Source of the DNA: an uncultured Alphaproteobacteria bacterium
Lineage (GTDB): Bacteria; Pseudomonadota; Alphaproteobacteria; Micavibrionales; Micavibrionaceae
Reading direction: 5' to 3'
DNA length: 54,900 nucleotides
Assembly: GCA_946481105.1 (NCBI GenBank)
Contig: CAMLMM010000005.1
Location: 1 to 54,900, forward strand
This document shows, piece by piece, positions 41,253-48,116 of the stretch. A program made the translations under genes and the position numbers. Below the pieces are notes generated by a model. It saw only the letters and a list, made by a program, of their open reading frames with translations. It made no database searches and was not told the origin of the DNA. Within the stretch, counting starts at the first letter, position 1. Every line of letters starts with the position of its first letter.

Positions 41253-43601
41253 ATGCAAAGAAAAACAACTCACCTTTTTATACTCTCTACAGTGTTTGTT
41301 GTCAGCTGTATCAGCTATATCATGCTGACTGTCCAGCAGGGTCGCAAGGAAGTTAACAATAAAATGGACTGGGTGGCCCATTCCCAGGCCGTTATGCTTT
41401 CAAGTGAACATTTTCTAACCACCCTGGAGAGCATGCTAAGTTCCCAGCGTGGTTATCTTATAACAGGGGACATTTTATTCCTTGATGAATATAAATCAAA
41501 AAAATTTCGGCTCCTGCAGGAATTATCCGACTTGGAACGATTGACCGATGACCGCCAAATTCAGCACTCACAAAATAAAAAATTGAGAAAGCTTAGTGAA
41601 GAATATATCCAATATCTGGAAGCGCGTATCATCAAATTTTCTGATTCTCCTATTGTGGGGAACAAAGAAGATAAACAGGAATTTTTACGTGGCAAAAGCA
41701 AGGTTGAATCACTGCGTGCCGAAATTCTGACCATTATCAGCAAATTTCTGGAAGATGAGAAGAACCTGCTCCATGCGAACATGGATGGACTCGAAAAAAA
41801 CCGCCAGCATTATCGACAAAATCTTGCCATGTCTTTGGTTGGCGCCTGCGTGCTTATTATCCTGTCCAACTGGGTTGTCTTCTCAATTCAGCGGCGGCAT
41901 CTAACCGAAGGCGAACGCTTTCAGGCATTAGAAGACAGATACACAGTCGCTGTAAAAGCTACCAACGACGGTGTATTCGACTGGAATATAGAGACAAAAA
42001 ATATCTTCCTTTCGTCTCAGATATTCCGCATGTGCGGCTATAACAAGCCAAATTACGATGGTCACATATGGGGCGTCCCGTTTTTTATGGGCGGAAAAAA
42101 TCCCCTCGACCTTATCCATCCCGACGATATTGGAAATTTTCATCAGCGGCTGGATGAATTTATCGATGGCCAAACTCTGGAATACCACAATGTTTTCAGG
42201 GTTAAACATTATGATGGACACTGGATATGGGTTAATGCGCGGGGCGGCGGCATTTATAACGAAACCGGCAAGGTAGTCCGGATGATCGGCTCACACACGG
42301 ATATCACCACATCCAAGCAATATGAACAGCGTTTACGTCGCGATAAAGAGGAAGCAGAGAATTCCAGCAAGTCAAAAATGGAATTTCTGGCACATATGAG
42401 TCACGAAATTCGCACACCTTTAACCGCGATCACCGGTGTGGCCGAAATTTTAAATCGGCATAAGGATAAACTTGACGAGCGTCAGCAGGTTCTTCTGAAA
42501 ACGTTAATTACCAGTTCTTCCACCCTGCGCGATCTGCTTAACGACGTGCTTGATTTTTCCAAAATCGACAGCGGTGAAATCGAACTTTCTTCCGATGGAA
42601 TTGTATTAGGGCAACTTTTTGATGAAATTGTAGCAATCATGTCTGTCCAGGCTGTGGAGAAAAATATCTCTCTCATATCCCAGCATAAGAATATTGAGCA
42701 CTTGATTTTTGAAGGCGACCATGTGCGGCTAAGACAAATCTTAATTAACCTGGTAGGAAATGCCATCAAGTTCACGGACAAAGGACACGTCACCATCCGG
42801 CCCCATATTATTATACAGGGCGACAAAGCGGGTCAGGCGCGCCTGAAGGTGGATGTTATCGATACAGGCATTGGCATAGATTCCGAAAACCTGGAAATTA
42901 TCTTTGATCGGTTCAAACAGGTTGATGATACAATCTCCAAGCGATACCGTGGTACAGGACTTGGGTTACCCATTTCACGGAAGCTGGCCGAAATAATGGG
43001 CGGCACTATTGTTGTCGCCAGTGAAATAGGCCGTGGCTCTATCTTTACCCTCGATATCCCTACCAGTATTCTGAATCTTCATGAAATCAATCCGGATAAG
43101 CTGGCGGCGCATGAACAGGCCACCCTGCCTCCCGCCGCCTTACCGCTACCCGAGACCCAGCCTGCCACTGCCCTGCAGGAAGCCAACGACAATACATCAA
43201 AGCGGATACTGATGGTTGAAGATTATGAAGGGAATATTGTAGTTATAGGTTTTGCGCTTGAGGATATGAATATTGCTTTCGATGTTGCGCGCAATGGCCT
43301 CGAAGCTTTGGAATTATTCATGAGAAATAGTTATGATGCGATTCTCATGGATCTGCAAATGCCCAAAATGGACGGCGTCACAGCCACAGCAAGAATCCGT
43401 GAGCTTGAAAGGGAACAGGGATTAGCACACACCCCCATCATTGGAATGACGGCCCACGCAACCTATCAGGATATTGACCGCTGCCGTCAGGCGGGCATGG
43501 ATGACCATTTGACAAAACCGATTCACCAGAAAGATTTACGTGCAGTCGTCAGGGCACATACTGGCGACGAGGGTAATCGCCGCCAGCATATTAATGCCTA
43601 A
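41253..43601 (+). CDS. Hybrid sensor histidine kinase (CHASE3-PAS-HisKA-HATPase-REC)
   Basis: A 782-residue membrane sensor. One helix at 8-27, a CHASE3-like extracytoplasmic domain about 36-185 (LLTTLES/SSQRGYLITGD pattern), a second helix about 192-211, and a PAS domain 225-355 (DGVFDWNIETKN, then the PAC end VVRMIGSHTDIT). Next come HisKA with H384 (FLAHMSHEIRTPL), an ATPase domain (NAIKF, DTGIGI 537-542, GTGLGL 567-572) and a C-terminal receiver with acceptor D700 (LMDLQMPKMDG). Its stop overlaps the sigma gene stop (convergent). It may feed the general stress response or the nearby OmpR-type regulator; partner unknown. Confidence 0.93.
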   Translation: MQRKTTHLFILSTVFVVSCISYIMLTVQQGRKEVNNKMDWVAHSQAVMLSSEHFLTTLESMLSSQRGYLITGDILFLDEYKSKKFRLLQELSDLERLTDDRQIQHSQNKKLRKLSEEYIQYLEARIIKFSDSPIVGNKEDKQEFLRGKSKVESLRAEILTIISKFLEDEKNLLHANMDGLEKNRQHYRQNLAMSLVGACVLIILSNWVVFSIQRRHLTEGERFQALEDRYTVAVKATNDGVFDWNIETKNIFLSSQIFRMCGYNKPNYDGHIWGVPFFMGGKNPLDLIHPDDIGNFHQRLDEFIDGQTLEYHNVFRVKHYDGHWIWVNARGGGIYNETGKVVRMIGSHTDITTSKQYEQRLRRDKEEAENSSKSKMEFLAHMSHEIRTPLTAITGVAEILNRHKDKLDERQQVLLKTLITSSSTLRDLLNDVLDFSKIDSGEIELSSDGIVLGQLFDEIVAIMSVQAVEKNISLISQHKNIEHLIFEGDHVRLRQILINLVGNAIKFTDKGHVTIRPHIIIQGDKAGQARLKVDVIDTGIGIDSENLEIIFDRFKQVDDTISKRYRGTGLGLPISRKLAEIMGGTIVVASEIGRGSIFTLDIPTSILNLHEINPDKLAAHEQATLPPAALPLPETQPATALQEANDNTSKRILMVEDYEGNIVVIGFALEDMNIAFDVARNGLEALELFMRNSYDAILMDLQMPKMDGVTATARIRELEREQGLAHTPIIGMTAHATYQDIDRCRQAGMDDHLTKPIHQKDLRAVVRAHTGDEGNRRQHINA

Positions 43602-44134
43602 TTGACCAGTATAGAGCTTACTGTCATGCTTGCTTGATCAAGTGGCAATTTGCGATTGCTGCCACCCATTTCCTGAATCAGCGCATCCCGTGCCCGTGAC
43701 AAACGGGAACGAACGGTGCCTACAGGGATATCCAGTCGGTCACTCACTTCTTCATAGCTCATTTCATACGCGCATATAAGAATAAGTATCTCACGATGCG
43801 GCGCGCTCAATTTCATCAAGGCATTCTGGACTTCGTGAACCATAATCATATCTTCTTGGGTCGGTGCCGACTCAATATTCATTAAAAGCGGTTCAGGATC
43901 ATACATGCTTTCAAATTTAGACTGGCGCTTATACCCCGTCGCAAATATGTTAAACATGATTTTTGATAACCAGCTAAAAGCCTTTGTCCCATCATGAAAT
44001 TTCTCACGGTTTCGCAGCGCTTTTTCAATAGTAGATTGCACGAGGTCTTCGGCGTCTGCTGGATTGCGGCATAGTTTGACCGCAAAACGGTTAAGCCCTT
44101 CAAGTTCACAGAACAATTCGGAATCTGTAAGCAT
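43598..44134 (-). CDS. ECF RNA polymerase sigma factor (EcfG-like)
   Basis: A 178-residue ECF sigma factor with region 2 (RFAVKLCRNPADAEDLVQST, then FSWLSKIMFNIF) and region 4 (SYEEVSDRLDIPVGTVRSRL, RARDAL). The start at 44134 has AAGGAG eight bases upstream, better than an in-frame ATG at 44161. Region 2 sequence and the presence of seven GGAAC-N16/17-NGTT elements in 37-46 kb suggest an ECF15/EcfG general-stress sigma. The usual partners NepR and PhyR are not visible in this window. Confidence 0.85.
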   Translation of the reverse strand: MLTDSELFCELEGLNRFAVKLCRNPADAEDLVQSTIEKALRNREKFHDGTKAFSWLSKIMFNIFATGYKRQSKFESMYDPEPLLMNIESAPTQEDMIMVHEVQNALMKLSAPHREILILICAYEMSYEEVSDRLDIPVGTVRSRLSRARDALIQEMGGSNRKLPLDQASMTVSSILVN

Positions 44135-44280
44135 CTCTTTTCTCCTTAGCTCGTTGGACAATTAAAGGTAGACCTTATTTGTAAGCGGCTAATGTCACGA
44201 ATGTTTCAGGAACGAAAAAAATTGTATCAATCTTGTAACATTATCTTTATAATGACCTTATCCCTTAAATTATTACGGCA

Positions 44281-45021
44281 ATGAAAATGGAAAAAGCGAC
44301 TATCCTCAGCGTCGATGACGATGAAAACCTCCAGCTCGTAACCAAAGAATATCTGGAAGGCGATGGGTACAAGGTTCTGCGCGCCCATAACATGAAAGAA
44401 GTTGATATCTGGCTTAACCAGGTCAGCAGCTTTGATCTGGTTCTGCTTGATCTTGTTTTAAAGGATGCAGAAGGGCTTGAATTGATTTCACGAATCCGGG
44501 AAATCACGAAAGCTCCCATCATCATAGTCAGCGGAAAAACAGATACGACCGAGAAAATAGTCTGCCTGGAAATGGGCGCGGACGACTACATTACCAAACC
44601 TTTTGAAATGCGCGAACTGGCGGCACGGATAAAGGTGGTTATGCGCCGAACACTGGCCCCGCCCCCTTCCGCCAGCAATGACAGTAATGTCAGCCCTGTC
44701 GATGAAAAAATATACTTTGGGGACTGGCATCTGGACCGTGGCCAATATCAGCTTTATAATAAAGACGGAAGCTCCGCCGACCTTACAACCGGTGAGTTCA
44801 AACTTCTGGAAGCCCTTGTGCTTTCATCCCGGAAGGCCGTCAGCCGGGAGCGCCTGTTTGAAATTACACGTGAAGGTACCAATTTCGATTCATACGACCG
44901 GGCTATTGATATACAAATTGCCCGCATTCGCCGAAAACTGGGCGATAACCCCAAAAGCCCTGAACTTATTAAGACCATACGCGGCGTGGGTTATATGTTC
45001 TGTGGCAACGTCACTAAATAG
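44281..45021 (+). CDS. OmpR/PhoB-family response regulator
   Basis: A 246-residue two-component regulator: receiver domain (1-120) with acidic pocket DDD (12-14), phospho-acceptor D57 and K106 in DDYITKPF, then a winged-helix DNA-binding domain (about 140-242: LTTGEFKLLEALVL, RAIDIQIARIRRKLGD, IKTIRGVGYMF). It is divergent from the sigma factor gene across a 146-base AT-rich gap that contains TATAAT at 44248-44253. No ribosome site is obvious; a second ATG lies two codons in. A cognate histidine kinase is likely the hybrid kinase or one outside the window. Confidence 0.92.
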   Translation: MKMEKATILSVDDDENLQLVTKEYLEGDGYKVLRAHNMKEVDIWLNQVSSFDLVLLDLVLKDAEGLELISRIREITKAPIIIVSGKTDTTEKIVCLEMGADDYITKPFEMRELAARIKVVMRRTLAPPPSASNDSNVSPVDEKIYFGDWHLDRGQYQLYNKDGSSADLTTGEFKLLEALVLSSRKAVSRERLFEITREGTNFDSYDRAIDIQIARIRRKLGDNPKSPELIKTIRGVGYMFCGNVTK

Positions 45022-45052
45022 CGCAGTGATAGATTGGCTATGGTTCCAAAAA

Positions 45053-45077
45053 GGAACCTTTTGTCCCTACACATGTT
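45053..45077 (+). promoter_or_regulatory. EcfG-type promoter of the DUF883 operon
   Basis: GGAAC (45053-45057), 16 bases, TGTT (45074-45077), 33 bases before the ATG at 45111. Confidence 0.6.
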
Positions 45078-45110
45078 GGTTTCCTTGAACACCCCAACAA
45101 GGAGACTGCC

Positions 45111-45413
45111 ATGAAAATAGTGAACAATACTACGGATTACTCTTCCGTAAACAAAATCTCCCATTCCATTGACGACCTGAAAGAAGGCGTAAGTGAATTG
45201 GCGGGGCAGGTAAAAGCCGATGCCAGCGTGGCTGCAGCTGAAATTGGCTCCCGCACGTCCGAATACCTGAAGGCAAAATCTGCCGACTTGCGCGCCACGT
45301 TTGACCGCGACCTTAATCAGGTGAGAACTTATGTACAGGAGCAACCCGTAAAAGGTCTGGCCTTTGCCTTTCTGGCGGGTGCAGTCATCAGTCTCTTTAT
45401 GCGCCGTAGCTAG
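45111..45413 (+). CDS. ElaB/YqjD/DUF883-family membrane-anchored protein
   Basis: A 100-residue protein with a long amphipathic helix (Ala/Lys/Asp/Glu-rich) and a single C-terminal transmembrane helix (GLAFAFLAGAVISLFMRRS), the organisation of YqjD/ElaB proteins, which tether ribosomes to the membrane in stationary phase in E. coli. The V-x-E-x-P-V-K-G-L pattern before the helix is characteristic. It is the first gene of a four-gene small-protein operon ending at the 46184 terminator. Confidence 0.87.
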   Translation: MKIVNNTTDYSSVNKISHSIDDLKEGVSELAGQVKADASVAAAEIGSRTSEYLKAKSADLRATFDRDLNQVRTYVQEQPVKGLAFAFLAGAVISLFMRRS

Positions 45414-45451
45414 AAATGTGATTAGCTATGCCGGAGCCGGAGGACGACGCA

Positions 45452-45883
45452 ATGCTGAAAATATTGCCATACATTGAACATGCCTTGTTTTTAGCCAAGG
45501 CATCGTCCCCCCAACGATCCGGCCTTACGGGTTCCGACCAATTTATATTTTGGGCGTTCGCCGTAATGATGGGTGCTGCCTACGCCTTCGTTGTTGCAGG
45601 GTTATTTATTCACCTGAGTCAAAATTATAATATCTCGGTTGCTCTTTCATTCTGCGGGATTTTCATACTCGTCTCAGGTTTCCTGCTTATCGGTATTAAT
45701 ACTGCCATAAAATCATATCGCCGCCGGCGCATTGAACGTGCGGTATCATCCGCTGGGGATAATATCGGTGATGTCCTGAAAGGCATGAGTAATCAGGTTG
45801 AAGATTCACTTAAAGATCACCCGGAAATGGCTGTGGCTGCCGCAGCCATAGCCGGATTTTTAATCGCCCGTCGAATTATATAA
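45452..45883 (+). CDS. Membrane protein with two central helices (DUF883 neighbour)
   Basis: A 143-residue protein: two transmembrane helices (about residues 33-55 and 65-90), a basic KSYRRRRIER stretch, an amphipathic segment and a final hydrophobic helix (MAVAAAAIAGFLIARRII). It resembles YqjE/holin-like partners of YqjD by plan rather than by sequence. The start at 45452 has GGAGG upstream; an ATG at 45428 is less likely. 38 bases after the DUF883 gene. Confidence 0.75.
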   Translation: MLKILPYIEHALFLAKASSPQRSGLTGSDQFIFWAFAVMMGAAYAFVVAGLFIHLSQNYNISVALSFCGIFILVSGFLLIGINTAIKSYRRRRIERAVSSAGDNIGDVLKGMSNQVEDSLKDHPEMAVAAAAIAGFLIARRII

Positions 45884-45902
45884 TTCAAAACAGGAGGAAC
45901 CC

Positions 45903-46079
45903 ATGTCCCGGAATTTTTTATTAGCCGCCCTTACACTTGGTGTCTTCGGCATACTCATTATCATGATCGCCAGCTATCATCAGCGCCAGGAAAGCTTCCC
46001 TCAAAACATTGCCAATAGCATTGATGAAGCCACAGAAGAAATCAAAGATGAAATTGATGACCATACAACTGCTAAATAA
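45903..46079 (+). CDS. Small single-helix membrane protein (58 aa)
   Basis: A 58-residue protein: N-terminal transmembrane helix (FLLAALTLGVFGILIIMIAS) then an acidic helix ending DDHTTAK. Strong AGGAGG ribosome site. Unrecognised; third gene of the stress operon. Confidence 0.7.
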   Translation: MSRNFLLAALTLGVFGILIIMIASYHQRQESFPQNIANSIDEATEEIKDEIDDHTTAK

Positions 46080-46100
46080 ATTAACGATAGAGAGGGTAAA

Positions 46101-46172
46101 ATGAGAAGCATACTTATGTGGGCAATAGGCATTCCTATCCCCATCATAATACTTTACAATATATTTTTCTGA
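46101..46172 (+). CDS. Very small membrane peptide (23 aa)
   Basis: A 23-residue almost entirely hydrophobic peptide (MRSILMWAIGIPIPIIILYN, then IFF) with GAGAGGG upstream. Closely similar short peptides with an IGIPIPIIIL core are, as I remember, common near stress genes in proteobacteria. Last gene of the operon, 12 bases before the terminator stem. Confidence 0.65.
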   Translation: MRSILMWAIGIPIPIIILYNIFF

Positions 46173-46183
46173 TAGTTTACCAG

Positions 46184-46210
46184 CGGGCCTGATAGAGGCC
46201 CGTTCTCATT
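46184..46210 (+). terminator. Rho-independent terminator of the DUF883 operon
   Basis: CGGGCCT (46184-46190) pairs with AGGCCCG (46196-46202), followed by TTCTCATTTT. Confidence 0.8.
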
Positions 46211-46237
46211 TTATCCTGACTTCACAGTTTTAGCAGA

Positions 46238-46263
46238 GGAACTTTAAAATGATGTGATTGGTT
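46238..46263 (+). promoter_or_regulatory. EcfG-type promoter of the PRC-barrel gene
   Basis: GGAAC (46238-46242), 17 bases, GGTT (46260-46263), 57 bases before the ATG at 46320. Confidence 0.5.
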
Positions 46264-46319
46264 AGGAATGTATCAATATTCAATATCGAATTTTTCTAAA
46301 ATACCATGAGGGTTTAATT

Positions 46320-47156
46320 ATGAAGAACCATCCTATTTTAGCCATTTCTGCGCTTGCAATTTTATCCTCCTCCATGGTCCCCATGGCCTATGCCGATTCA
46401 GCCGGCACAGAGGCAACCGCGAACGCAGAAATTAAAGCCAAAGAAAATTCAACAGGCGATTTCACGACAGATGCGAAAAAAGCCTGGAAAGATATCAAGC
46501 AGGACACCAAGCAAGCCTACGAGAATATTAAAGCATTTGTCATTTCTGAAAAAGAAGGCGTCACTGGCCAGGAAACAACCATAGAACGCCGTTCTTCTGC
46601 TTCAGGTATGATTGGCAGTCCCGTCTATAATGAAAAAAAAGAGCGTGTAGGGACAGTAAAAGATATTATTGTTAATAGTGACGGCAAAGCAAATATGCTG
46701 GTTATCGCAGATGGCGAATTTCCGGGCTATGACGGAAAATTGGTCGCTTTCGACTTTACCTCGGTTGTACAGAATGACGAAAAAGGTGACTTTATGATCC
46801 CTCTTTCCGAAACTGTCATAGATTCGGTAGCTGAGTTCTCCTACGAACCAAAAACGGAAAAATCACTTGTCCGTGCAATTCCTGAGGGTGGCTATAGCGT
46901 CGCCAAGCTTTTGGATGGGAAGCTACTTAACGACAAGAATGAGACCGTAGGAAATATTGACGATATTTATTTTCAGGGTGGAGCCGCCAAAATGGTGGTA
47001 GTTGGCTTTGATAAGGTTTTGGGCCTTGGAGGCAAGCACGCGGCGATGAGTTATAACCTCATGTCGCTTGTCTATAACGGAAATGAGTTGAATCTTCAAC
47101 TTAGCCCAAGCCAGGCCGCCATGCTTGAATCATATAAAAAATCTACAGACAAATAA
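46320..47156 (+). CDS. Secreted PRC-barrel domain protein
   Basis: A 278-residue protein with a Sec signal peptide (cleaved after AYA), a helical Lys/Asp-rich segment, then two PRC-barrel domains: about 96-165 (GSPVYNEKKERVGTVKDIIV) and 192-260 (AKLLDGKLLNDKNETVGNID). PRC barrels mediate protein interaction. Paired-PRC periplasmic proteins are common in alphaproteobacterial stress loci, but without a defined role. An EcfG-type promoter match precedes it. Confidence 0.87.
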   Translation: MKNHPILAISALAILSSSMVPMAYADSAGTEATANAEIKAKENSTGDFTTDAKKAWKDIKQDTKQAYENIKAFVISEKEGVTGQETTIERRSSASGMIGSPVYNEKKERVGTVKDIIVNSDGKANMLVIADGEFPGYDGKLVAFDFTSVVQNDEKGDFMIPLSETVIDSVAEFSYEPKTEKSLVRAIPEGGYSVAKLLDGKLLNDKNETVGNIDDIYFQGGAAKMVVVGFDKVLGLGGKHAAMSYNLMSLVYNGNELNLQLSPSQAAMLESYKKSTDK

Positions 47157-47228
47157 GGGGAAGCCTGATTTCTGTTTCTGCGTAAGCCTGATGTTAACTT
47201 CATTTAACACTTAGACAAGGAGTCTATT

Positions 47229-47462
47229 ATGAATACGGATATTATTGAAGGCAACTGGCGCATGGTCAAAGGCGAAGTCCAGAAAAAATGGGGCAAATTG
47301 ACGGATGATGTGCTGGACCAGATTAATGGCAGCCGTGAAAAGCTCTCTGGTTACATTCAGAAAAACTATGGCATCGCCCGCGATGAAGCCGATAGGCAAA
47401 TTGAAGAATGGGATACGGCTCGCCGTCGTGCATCATCCCAATCACCGAATAAAGCAGCCTAG
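47229..47462 (+). CDS. CsbD family stress protein
   Basis: A 77-residue CsbD-like protein, starting with the family signature NTDIIEGNWRMVKGEVQKKW followed by GKLTDDVLDQINGSREKLSG. CsbD proteins are abundant, general-stress induced and of unknown biochemical function. ACAAGGAG lies before the ATG. No GGAAC element is clear upstream (GGAAG at 47159 is the nearest). Confidence 0.92.
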   Translation: MNTDIIEGNWRMVKGEVQKKWGKLTDDVLDQINGSREKLSGYIQKNYGIARDEADRQIEEWDTARRRASSQSPNKAA

Positions 47463-47485
47463 TCCACAATAGGTTGGCTTTTGGC

Positions 47486-47535
47486 GAATGGCTGGCATTA
47501 TCTCTCCCTGCGTGATGTCAGCCATTCATTTTTTT
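47486..47535 (+). terminator. Rho-independent terminator of csbD-like gene
   Basis: GAATGGCTGGCAT (47486-47498) pairs with ATGTCAGCCATTC (47515-47527), followed by a run of eight T. Confidence 0.85.
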
Positions 47536-47554
47536 TCATCTGAAGGAGACAATC

Positions 47555-48073
47555 ATGGAAATCAATTCATTAGAAGATTTATTTGTAGAACAATTGCGCG
47601 ATATGTATTACGCCGAGAATAAGCTTATCGAGGCCTTATCTGATATGGCTGATAAGGCAACAAATCCCGAACTGCGCGACGCATTCCTTAGTCATCTTGA
47701 TGAGACAAAAGACCAGGTTAGTAAACTGGTGCAAGTCATGGGCTCTCTGGACATTGAAATAAAGGCAGAGGAATGCGAAGCCATAAAAGGCATCCTGAAG
47801 GAAGCCAAAGAACTTATGGGCAATACAGACGACCGCCAGGCTCTGGATGCCGCCCTGATTTTGGCCGCCCAGAAAGTGGAGCATTATGAAATAGCCACTT
47901 ATGGGTGTCTGTGCGCTTTTGCAGAATGCTTAGGTTTTACGTCCGAAGCCCAAATTCTGCATTCTATACTGGACCAGGAAAAAAACGCAGATTCAACACT
48001 GACTTCGCTGGCCGGGGGATCAAGTTTCGGCATAAATCAGGAAGCCCAATCTCATACAGGCCTGCATCATTAA
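47555..48073 (+). CDS. DUF892 (YciE/YciF-like) ferritin-like protein
   Basis: A 172-residue ferritin-like four-helix protein: LEDLFVEQLRDMYYAENKLI, then SHLDETKDQV, ECEAIKGILKEA and KVEHYEIATYGCL show the family pattern of Glu and His residues for a di-iron site. DUF892 proteins are stress-induced; their reaction is not settled. AAGGAG precedes the ATG. It is convergent with the adhesin gene and shares the 48087 terminator. Confidence 0.9.
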   Translation: MEINSLEDLFVEQLRDMYYAENKLIEALSDMADKATNPELRDAFLSHLDETKDQVSKLVQVMGSLDIEIKAEECEAIKGILKEAKELMGNTDDRQALDAALILAAQKVEHYEIATYGCLCAFAECLGFTSEAQILHSILDQEKNADSTLTSLAGGSSFGINQEAQSHTGLHH

Positions 48074-48086
48074 TTGAGTTCAGTTT

Positions 48087-48116
48087 AAAAAACCCGTCCT
48101 TTGCGACGGGTTTTTT
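48087..48116. terminator. Bidirectional rho-independent terminator
   Basis: AAAAAACCCGTC (48087-48098) pairs with GACGGGTTTTTT (48105-48116). It ends the DUF892 gene and, on the other strand, overlaps the stop codon of the adhesin-like gene. Confidence 0.9.

Noticed and set aside
43598..45021. Possible NepR-PhyR-EcfG locus
   Set aside because: No small NepR-like ORF and no PhyR (sigma-like domain plus receiver) are found beside the sigma gene; the response regulator is OmpR type.
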